Assembly (NCBI GenBank): GCA_020625635.1
Contig: JAHLBL010000105.1
Location: forward strand, 1 to 6,146
From: a bacterium
Lineage (GTDB): Bacteria > Bacillota > Clostridia > Oscillospirales > Acutalibacteraceae
DNA: 6,146 bases
Reading direction: 5' to 3'
The notes under the pieces: model-generated
Told to the model about the DNA's origin: nothing
Databases searched by the model: none
What the model saw: only the letters and a program-made list of their open reading frames with translations
Shown: positions 1 to 4,834 of the stretch, piece by piece
Layout of the letters: each line of letters starts with the position of its first letter
Position numbering within the stretch: position 1 is the stretch's first letter
Made by a program: the position numbers and the translations under genes

Positions 1-615
1 ATAATTAGAAATGAATCCGCACTCAACAATAATCGAAGGGTTAACACAATTCTTCAGCAAGAATATACCTCCGTCTGCCATTTTGCACTCCCGCTTGTTG
101 TCGGGCTGAATCAGCTTAACAATATTACTCTGTACATTCTCAGCAAGAGTTTTGCTCTCGCTGTTTTTTATACCGAAAAACACCTGCGTTCCGTGGTATT
201 TGCGCTGAGGGAACTTGTTCTGATGTATACTGATCACTATACTGTTTTCCGTATTGAAAACAGCAAGACGATTTTTCATATCCGAAACCTTTTTCTCTCG
301 AAGAGCATTGCCGTCAGTGTTTATCATTATGTCGTCTGTTCTTGTTTCTATAACATCAAAACCATTGACGCGAAGCAATTCCGCAAGCTTTTTCGCGATT
401 GACAGGTTGATATCCTTTTCAACTATATTGTTGTCGACCGCTCCGCCGTCCTCCCCACCGTGCCCCGCGTCAATCACAACCGTCGGTTTTGATTGATTAA
501 AAGCAGATGAAGTCTGCGCTATTTCGTCAATATTGGAAAAAGCCACAACAATAAGAATGATATATACCGTCAAAAACAGAATTAACAGAATAGTATTCAG
601 ATGCTTTATTTTCAT
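1..615 (-). CDS. cwlD: CwlD-like N-acetylmuramoyl-L-alanine amidase, 3' end off the window
   Basis: Zinc-dependent Amidase_3 enzyme that cleaves the N-acetylmuramoyl-L-alanine bond of peptidoglycan. In Bacillus CwlD removes peptides from muramic acid, the first step to the muramic-delta-lactam of spore cortex. The first 205 codons are present; the end (about 30 residues by comparison with the roughly 237-residue family) lies beyond base 1. Residues 7-26 form one hydrophobic membrane-anchor or signal segment with a short basic N-terminus. The catalytic domain starts near residue 44: DAGHGG with zinc ligand His52, Glu66 in VEKD, His131 in SIHQN, and catalytic Glu198 in VECGF. All four key residues are present. 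ATG at 615 is preceded by GGTGAG; the frame is open a little further upstream but has no other start codon. The gene lies 39 nt after the YaiI/YqxD-family gene. Assignment to CwlD rather than another Amidase_3 enzyme rests on resemblance along the whole length and the neighbouring sigK. Confidence 0.87.
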   Translation of the reverse strand, partial: MKIKHLNTILLILFLTVYIILIVVAFSNIDEIAQTSSAFNQSKPTVVIDAGHGGEDGGAVDNNIVEKDINLSIAKKLAELLRVNGFDVIETRTDDIMINTDGNALREKKVSDMKNRLAVFNTENSIVISIHQNKFPQRKYHGTQVFFGIKNSESKTLAENVQSNIVKLIQPDNKRECKMADGGIFLLKNCVNPSIIVECGFISNY

Positions 616-642
616 ATTCTCACCAATAAAATGTATGAGAAT
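616..642 (-). promoter_or_regulatory. Hairpin over the cwlD ribosome-binding site
   Basis: Perfect 7-bp inverted repeat, ATTCTCA and TGAGAAT on the minus strand, with a 13-nt loop. The 3' arm includes most of the GGTGAG Shine-Dalgarno and ends next to the cwlD ATG, so a transcript reading in from upstream could fold to hide the site. The stem is short and mostly A-U, so its strength is uncertain. Confidence 0.35.
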
Positions 643-657
643 TAATCTATATTATTA
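630..657 (-). promoter_or_regulatory. Candidate sigma-E promoter for cwlD
   Basis: On the minus strand CATACATT (637-630) differs by one base from the sigma-E -10 consensus CATACAMT. TAATAAT (657-651), 13 nt upstream, resembles the -35 KMATATT. The spacing is about one base shorter than usual. B. subtilis cwlD is known to be sigma-E-dependent. Initiation would fall near base 623 and give an unusually short leader starting at the Shine-Dalgarno. Confidence 0.4.
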
Positions 658-1101
658 CTCTGTTTTATCCTTCAAAAGCTTTCTGAATGAATTCTCAAAC
701 TCGATATCATCATCGGCAGTACGTTTCTTAGGTCCTTTTATATGATGCTTTCTGTTGCTTCTTCTGAGCTTCGAGCTGAGATGCCTGTCCATCAGAAGTC
801 CTTCGATATTATCATCAGTAAAAATCTTGCCGCTCTGATGGATGGAAAAAGCTCCTTTGCCCAGAGCTAGCGCAGCCACTCCGTAATCCTGTGTAACAAC
901 AACGTCACCGCGGGAGCATTTATTTATCAACGCCAAATCTACGGCGTCGCGTCCCGCACCGATAATAAATATCTCGCTGTAATCGCTCGAAAGTATGTGG
1001 TTGGTATCGCACAAAAGGCACACAGGAACAGAAAACTCCTTTGCAACCTTTTCAACGATTTTCACAACAGGACAGGCGTCCGCGTCTACAAAAATCTTCA
1101 T
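655..1101 (-). CDS. yqxD: YaiI/YqxD family protein (UPF0178, DUF188)
   Basis: Small conserved protein of 148 residues, close to the family's usual length of about 150. The function of the family is not established; it is grouped with PIN/NYN-like nuclease folds because of its conserved acidic residues. Hallmarks visible are DADACPV at residues 6-12, the GAGRDAVDLALI block near 48-60, VTQDYGVAALAL near 69-80, HLSSKLRRSNRKHH near 107-120, and KGPKKRT just after. The start ATG overlaps the exoA stop by four bases (ATGA) and I see no convincing Shine-Dalgarno before it, so translation is probably coupled to exoA by re-initiation. Location beside a DNA-repair nuclease fits a nucleic-acid role, but that is inference. 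Confidence 0.9.
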   Translation of the reverse strand: MKIFVDADACPVVKIVEKVAKEFSVPVCLLCDTNHILSSDYSEIFIIGAGRDAVDLALINKCSRGDVVVTQDYGVAALALGKGAFSIHQSGKIFTDDNIEGLLMDRHLSSKLRRSNRKHHIKGPKKRTADDDIEFENSFRKLLKDKTE

Positions 1102-1850
1102 ATATCTATTTCAAGAGACACGGGACAATGATCCGAGCCGTAAATATCGGTAAGAATATCGGTGGAAACTATGCTGTCACGCAAGGAATCCGACACTACA
1201 AAATAGTCAATACGCCAACCCGCGTTGTTTTTTCTCGCATTGAACCTGTACGACCACCAGGAATATATTCCTTCCGTATCAGGGTGCTGATATCTCCATG
1301 TATCTGTAAATCCCGCCGAAAGCAGTTCCGTGAATTTGCCTCGTTCTTCGTCGGAGAAGCCTGCGTTACCTCTGTTCGACTTCGGATTCTTAAGGTCAAT
1401 TTCGGTGTGAGCTACGTTTAAGTCGCCGCATAGTATAACAGGCTTATTTTCATTAAGCTTAGTCATATACGCTCTAAGATCATCCTCGAACTCCATTCGG
1501 TAATCTATACGTTTAAGCTCATTCTGCGCGTTCGGAGTATAACAGCACAGCAGATAGAAGGACTCGAATTCACAGCAAATCACTCTGCCTTCGTCCATGT
1601 GCTTTCCGTCCACACCGTAAGTAACACTGATCGGCTCAACTTTTGTATAAACAGCAGTACCCGAGTAGCCTTTCTTTATAGCACTGAAAAAATACTTTTT
1701 ATAACCCTCGGGAGAAAAATCAGCCTGTTCGGGCTGCATTTTAGTTTCTTGGATACAAAAAACATCAGCGTTAATCTCATTAAAAACATCCTCAAAGCCC
1801 TTTGTCAGACAGGCTCTGAAACCATTAACATTCCATGATACAAGTTTCAT
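1098..1850 (-). CDS. exoA: Exodeoxyribonuclease III / AP endonuclease
   Basis: Exonuclease III family enzyme (endonuclease/exonuclease/phosphatase fold) that incises DNA at abasic sites and degrades 3' ends during base-excision repair in the cytoplasm. The 250 residues match the usual ExoA length of about 250. Active-site motifs appear in order: WNVNG with Asn7, IQETK with metal-binding Glu35, CYTPN with Tyr104, GDLNVAH with Asp143 and Asn145, and GSDHCP with Asp240 and catalytic His241. The ATG at 1850 is chosen because GGAG sits six bases upstream (1860-1857) and the protein then begins MKLVSWNVNG, as in homologues. A TTG at 1865 would add five residues with no ribosome-binding site. It starts 11 nt after the ygjP-like stop and overlaps the next gene by ATGA. 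In Bacillus, ExoA helps repair DNA in spores, which suits the nearby sigK and cwlD. Confidence 0.95.
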   Translation of the reverse strand: MKLVSWNVNGFRACLTKGFEDVFNEINADVFCIQETKMQPEQADFSPEGYKKYFFSAIKKGYSGTAVYTKVEPISVTYGVDGKHMDEGRVICCEFESFYLLCCYTPNAQNELKRIDYRMEFEDDLRAYMTKLNENKPVILCGDLNVAHTEIDLKNPKSNRGNAGFSDEERGKFTELLSAGFTDTWRYQHPDTEGIYSWWSYRFNARKNNAGWRIDYFVVSDSLRDSIVSTDILTDIYGSDHCPVSLEIDI

Positions 1851-1861
1851 AATTAACTCCG

Positions 1862-2404
1862 TCAATACTTTATTTTATTCATTTCTTTTCTTATGCGCTT
1901 ATAATCGGGACAAAACTGCTCGACTATCGCGTAGAAGTCCTTGCTGTGGTTATGCACGAGCAGATGTGAAAACTCGTGGACAATCACATAATATATCTGT
2001 TCCTCACTGCAATAAATCAGGTTTGTGCTGAGTGTTATAACACAATCAACATAGTTGCAGCTGCCCCAGCGCGATTTCATTTTCCTGAATTTCAATTTCG
2101 GCCGTTCAATATTGAACTGTACAAAATCATTATAAGTCTTTTCAAAAAGTGAAATAATCAATTCGTTAAATTCTCCAGAAGAATATTGCGGCGTCGCCGC
2201 TTCTCTGTCAAACCCGTTGAGAGCTTTAAGAATAAACTCCCCCTTGCTTTCAACAAAGGAATCAATATATTGAGCGGAAACGCGGTTATTCGCGGAAACT
2301 ACAACTGAACCGTCTGATTTTACCCGAAGATTTATATTCTTCACGCGTTTTCGCTGCAGCTCATATTCAATTGTATTGTCATTGAATTTAACGCTTCTTA
2401 TCAT
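1862..2404 (-). CDS. YgjP-type zinc metallopeptidase (DUF45)
   Basis: Putative zincin-fold metal-dependent peptidase of the YgjP/DUF45 family (COG1451), 180 residues and probably cytosolic, as there is no signal or membrane segment. The N-terminal half (about 1-60) is the beta-rich region typical of the family (YELQRKRVKNINLRVKSDGS). The middle holds KMKSRWGSC near residues 108-116. The catalytic motif is HEFSH at 143-147, with zinc ligands His143 and His147 and catalytic Glu144, followed by the likely third ligand His153 in HNHSKDF. Substrates for this family are largely unknown. The ATG overlaps the sigK stop (ATGA) with only a weak upstream purine stretch, so translation is likely coupled to sigK. 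That coupling is the only hint of a sporulation role. Family assignment is firm, function is not. Confidence 0.87.
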   Translation of the reverse strand: MIRSVKFNDNTIEYELQRKRVKNINLRVKSDGSVVVSANNRVSAQYIDSFVESKGEFILKALNGFDREAATPQYSSGEFNELIISLFEKTYNDFVQFNIERPKLKFRKMKSRWGSCNYVDCVITLSTNLIYCSEEQIYYVIVHEFSHLLVHNHSKDFYAIVEQFCPDYKRIRKEMNKIKY

Positions 2405-3108
2405 TTAAGATTATTACTTCTTTCATATTTTCTGCGCAAAGATTTAAGCGCTTTTGTCTCAATTCTGCTGATATAAGAACGGCTGATACCGAGCATATCA
2501 GCAACCTCACGCTGAGCAAGCGGCTTGCTGCCGTCAAGACCGTAACGCAGAACTATCACAGTCTTTTCGCGCGCATTTAACTCGGAATCAATATATTCCT
2601 TTAATTTACTTATGTTCAGTTTATCATTGAGGTTATCAAGGATATTATCATCCGTGGACAGGATATCGAGCAAGCTGAGCGGATTGCCGTCCTTGTCCGT
2701 ATCGATAGTTTCGTTAAGCGAGATATCCTGCGAGGTTTTTCTGATGTTGCGGAAATGCATCAAAATCTCATTTTCAATACATCTGGAAGCATAACTGGAC
2801 AGCTTGATATTTTTATTGATATCGAATGTATTGATAGCTTTTATCAAACCGATGGTGCCGATAGAAACTAAATCATCCTGGTCGTTCTGAGTTGAATAAT
2901 ACTTTTTTATAATATGCGCCACAAGCCTGAGATTGTGCTCGACAAGCTTATTGCGCGCGTTGATATCTCCCTGTGCCGACTTTAGCAGATACTCGCGTTC
3001 TTCCTTCGCGGACAACGGCTTCGGGAATGAACCGTTGCTGCAAATATGAAGAAAGAAAAAGCAGATATATTTTCCTAAAAAACCAAAAAACTCAAACAAA
3101 ATAAACAC
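2401..3108 (-). CDS. sigK: RNA polymerase sigma-K, pro-form
   Basis: Late mother-cell sporulation sigma factor of 235 residues. It resembles sigma-K rather than sigma-E: FPKPLS near residue 28, EHNLRLVAHIIKK near 57-69, NEILMHFR near 113-120, DKDGNPLSLLDIL near 138-150. Region 2 spans about 50-124 and region 4 about 178-228, with its helix-turn-helix (QREVADMLGISRSYISRIE) near 199-217. Residues 1-23 are very hydrophobic and Phe-rich, matching the inhibitory pro-sequence that SpoIVFB removes in Bacillus; some clostridia lack it. The reading frame is uninterrupted, so there is no skin element. The start is uncertain: GTG at 3108 lies one base after GGAG, too close, whereas TTG at 3099 lies ten bases after it and would give 232 residues. 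No other standard start occurs in the open frame upstream. The stop overlaps the next gene. Confidence 0.93.
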   Translation of the reverse strand: MFILFEFFGFLGKYICFFFLHICSNGSFPKPLSAKEEREYLLKSAQGDINARNKLVEHNLRLVAHIIKKYYSTQNDQDDLVSIGTIGLIKAINTFDINKNIKLSSYASRCIENEILMHFRNIRKTSQDISLNETIDTDKDGNPLSLLDILSTDDNILDNLNDKLNISKLKEYIDSELNAREKTVIVLRYGLDGSKPLAQREVADMLGISRSYISRIETKALKSLRRKYERSNNLK

Positions 3109-3157
3109 TCTCCGTACAGATTTATGATAAATACTATGATTCGGAAAGTGTTTATTT
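3099..3157 (-). promoter_or_regulatory. Long inverted repeat between scfB and sigK
   Basis: Two 16-nt arms on the minus strand, AAATAAACACTTTCCG (3157-3142) and CGGAGAGTGTTTATTT (3114-3099), enclose a 27-nt loop. Fifteen pairs are Watson-Crick and one is G-U in minus-strand RNA; in plus-strand RNA it would be a C-A mismatch, which points to a function in minus-strand transcripts. The 5' arm starts eight bases after the maturase stop. The 3' arm contains the sigK GGAG and GTG and ends in a U-rich run, so it may act as the maturase terminator, as a block to sigK translation, or both. Confidence 0.65.
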
Positions 3158-3159
3158 GC
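3131..3159 (-). promoter_or_regulatory. Weak candidate sigma-E promoter for sigK
   Basis: GCAAATA (3159-3153) and CATAGTAT (3138-3131) are separated by 14 bases on the minus strand, and match 5 of 7 and 6 of 8 positions of the sigma-E consensus (KMATATT, N14, CATACAMT). B. subtilis sigK is first transcribed by sigma-E with SpoIIID. Initiation near 3124 would exclude the 5' arm of the inverted repeat from the mRNA. AT-rich sequence makes chance matches easy. Confidence 0.25.
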
Positions 3160-3165
3160 ACGTCC

Positions 3166-4530
3166 TTATTTTAAAGATTTAGCTACCTGCATCATAATAG
3201 CGCATTCCATACGCTTTTTAAATAGCTTACAGCCATATTCGTAGACGCCTGTTATTGAACCTGTCGCGTGGTAAGCGTTCGCGGCACAGCCGCCGCTGCA
3301 GAACAGCTTCGCCCAGCAATCCTTACACTCAGGTCTCGCGTAGGCGTTGCAAAGCTTGAATTCATCCTGCTTTTCTTTATTCTTTATACCGTCCCAGATA
3401 TTACCCATAAGATATTTCTCGTCACCTACGAACTGATGACAGGGATATAAATCGCCCCACGGAGTTACGGCAAAATACTCCGTTCCCGAGCCACAGCCCG
3501 AGATTCTTTTGTAAATACAGGGTCCGCCAGTTAAATCAATCATATAGTGGTAAAATGTTATCGGTCTGCCCTCTTTCTCACGCCTGAGCATATCCTTGGC
3601 AAGGATCTCGTACTGCTCATAAAGCTTGGGTAAGTCGTCATAAGTAAGCGCGTACGGATCATCGGGCGAACAAACTACAGGCTCCATAGACAGCTCTGTA
3701 AAACCGAGGTCAGCCATATGGAAAATATCGTTAGTAAAATCAACATTGTTATGTGTGAATGTACCGCGGACATAGTAACCCTTATTGCCTCTGCGTTGAA
3801 CAAAATGCTGAAACTTAGGTACAATAATATCATAACTGCCCTTACCGTTTACAGTTTTTCTCAGGTTGTCGTGTATTTCTTTCCTTCCGTCGAGACTGAG
3901 TACGACATTATGACACTCTTTATTGGCAAAATCAATAACATCATCATCAACGAGCATTCCGTTGGTAGTGAGAGTGAAGCGGAAATTTTTGTTATGCTCC
4001 TTTTCAACAGAACGGGCGTACTCTACAATCTGCTTTACGACCTCAAAATTCATCAAGGGCTCACCGCCAAAGAAGTCGACCTCAAGATTTCTTCTTGTAC
4101 CGCTGTTCTCGATAAGAAAATCAATGGCTCTTTTGCCGACCTCAAGGCTCATGAGCGCTCTTTCGCCGTGATACTTGCCCTGACTCGCAAAGCAATATTC
4201 ACAGTTGAGATTACAGGTGTGCGCAATATGAAGGCACAGAGCCTTAATTACAGTGTTCTTCTTTTTGAAGTCGAACGCAAGGTCGGCGTACTCATCTTCT
4301 GTGAATAGCTTTCCGTCCTGCTTCAGCGACTCCACATCGTCAATACATTCGCAAATATCCTCTTCGGTAACGTCGGGATATTTCTCTTTTATTGTATTGA
4401 TGATAGTTTGCTTATCGTTATTTTCATACATTCCGATAATATCGTAAGCGACATCGTCAACAGCGTGAACAGCGCCGCTGAAAACATCAAGAACTATATT
4501 ATATCCGTTAAGTTTAAACTGATGAACCAT
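3166..4530 (-). CDS. scfB: SCIFF peptide maturase, radical SAM/SPASM
   Basis: Radical S-adenosylmethionine enzyme that installs thioether cross-links in the SCIFF peptide encoded just upstream, acting in the cytoplasm. Its 454 residues are normal for the family. Residues 1-90 form the N-terminal peptide-recognition part, with the typical opening FKLNGYNIVLDVFSGAVH. The radical SAM cluster ligands are Cys106, Cys110 and Cys113 (CNLNCEYC), and GGEP at 155-158 is the SAM-binding motif. The C-terminal SPASM/Twitch region follows the family pattern: Cys346, twelve residues, Gly359, four residues, Cys364, then Cys402, 405, 411 and 415 (CSGGC), then Cys434, enough for two auxiliary clusters. AGGGG seven bases before the ATG is a good ribosome-binding site. 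The pair is a known clostridial RiPP system whose biological role is unresolved. All cluster ligands are present, so the enzyme looks active. Confidence 0.95.
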   Translation of the reverse strand: MVHQFKLNGYNIVLDVFSGAVHAVDDVAYDIIGMYENNDKQTIINTIKEKYPDVTEEDICECIDDVESLKQDGKLFTEDEYADLAFDFKKKNTVIKALCLHIAHTCNLNCEYCFASQGKYHGERALMSLEVGKRAIDFLIENSGTRRNLEVDFFGGEPLMNFEVVKQIVEYARSVEKEHNKNFRFTLTTNGMLVDDDVIDFANKECHNVVLSLDGRKEIHDNLRKTVNGKGSYDIIVPKFQHFVQRRGNKGYYVRGTFTHNNVDFTNDIFHMADLGFTELSMEPVVCSPDDPYALTYDDLPKLYEQYEILAKDMLRREKEGRPITFYHYMIDLTGGPCIYKRISGCGSGTEYFAVTPWGDLYPCHQFVGDEKYLMGNIWDGIKNKEKQDEFKLCNAYARPECKDCWAKLFCSGGCAANAYHATGSITGVYEYGCKLFKKRMECAIMMQVAKSLK

Positions 4531-4547
4531 AAAATTACCCCTGAATA

Positions 4548-4593
4548 TAGGAAAAGCCGTTAATCGCTCAAGCGAAAAACGGCAGAAATCCTA
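4548..4593 (-). terminator. Leaky terminator or attenuator between scfA and scfB
   Basis: The core hairpin (4583-4556, minus strand) has a 6-bp stem GCCGTT/AACGGC, a U-U internal loop, a 4-bp stem TCGC/GCGA and a UUGA tetraloop. It is followed by UUUUC. An outer pairing TAGGA/TCCTA (4593-4589 with 4552-4548) can close the structure. The short U-run and internal loop suggest partial termination, which would leave more precursor-peptide mRNA than maturase mRNA. The maturase Shine-Dalgarno at 4542-4538 lies just outside and stays free. Confidence 0.55.
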
Positions 4594-4601
4594 AAAACTT
4601 A

Positions 4602-4754
4602 TTACTCTGCTTTTAAGCACTTTTCGCACTGCTGATTAGCAACGCCGCAGGATGTTTTGCATGCGGACTGGCAGGATGTCTGGCACTCGCCGCAGCCGCC
4701 TGACTGTGTGCTTTTCTTTAAATCACGAGTTTCAATAGTCTGAATTCTTTTCAT
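4602..4754 (-). CDS. scfA: SCIFF ribosomal peptide precursor, seven-Cys variant
   Basis: Precursor of the SCIFF ('six cysteines in forty-five') RiPP, substrate of the radical SAM maturase encoded just downstream. The 50 residues begin MKRIQTIETRDLKKS, the family leader. SGGCGECQTSCQSACKTSC follows at residues 18-36, then GVANQQCEKC, and the end is LKAE. Cysteines are at 21, 24, 28, 32, 36, 43 and 46. The first six sit at the canonical family spacing and Cys46 is extra. Residue 37, right after the fifth Cys, is Gly, where many SCIFF peptides have Thr. The ATG has a near-perfect ribosome-binding site, TAGGAGG, nine bases upstream (4770-4764), and a strong promoter precedes it. There is no obvious export or cleavage site. 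Identification is secure from sequence and the adjacent maturase; the function of the mature peptide is not known. Confidence 0.96.
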   Translation of the reverse strand: MKRIQTIETRDLKKSTQSGGCGECQTSCQSACKTSCGVANQQCEKCLKAE

Positions 4755-4784
4755 ATTGAAAAACCTCCTATTAAGTATATTAAA

Positions 4785-4813
4785 ATTTTATCATATATAA
4801 TGTCTGTTGTCAA
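4785..4813 (-). promoter_or_regulatory. Sigma-A promoter of scfA
   Basis: On the minus strand a perfect -35 TTGACA (4813-4808) is followed after 17 bases by TAAAAT (4790-4785). TGA immediately before the -10 makes it an extended -10 (TGnTAAAAT). Transcription would start near 4778, giving a leader of about 24 nt. This predicts strong vegetative expression of the peptide gene, independent of the decarboxylase upstream. Confidence 0.8.
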
Positions 4814-4834
4814 TGAAAGTATCAAGATTGACAA
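4807..4834. repeat. Inverted repeat over the scfA -35 box, possible operator
   Basis: A perfect 8-bp dyad, TTGTCAAT and ATTGACAA, separated by 12 bases, so the half-sites are centred 20 bp apart (about two helical turns). The promoter-proximal half contains the scfA -35 TTGACA; the distal half lies in the last codons of the decarboxylase gene. In minus-strand RNA no U-run follows, so an intrinsic terminator is unlikely. A protein-binding site is possible but unproven. Confidence 0.4.

Noticed and set aside
1041..1421. 126-codon plus-strand open frame across the exoA/yqxD junction
   Set aside because: Antisense to two well-identified genes with conserved motifs; composition gives no sign of a real protein.
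1851..1865. TTG at 1865 as the exoA start
   Set aside because: It adds five unconserved residues and has no ribosome-binding site, whereas the ATG at 1850 has GGAG at six-base spacing and gives the family N-terminus.
3120..3132. ATTTAT-N1-ATAAAT palindrome between scfB and sigK
   Set aside because: Pure A/T except the centre base and short; expected by chance in AT-rich spacer and not tied to a known operator.
3718..4308. 196-codon open frame on the plus strand
   Set aside because: It lies wholly antisense to the maturase gene, whose motifs are all intact. It has no recognisable domain and no ribosome-binding site I could identify.
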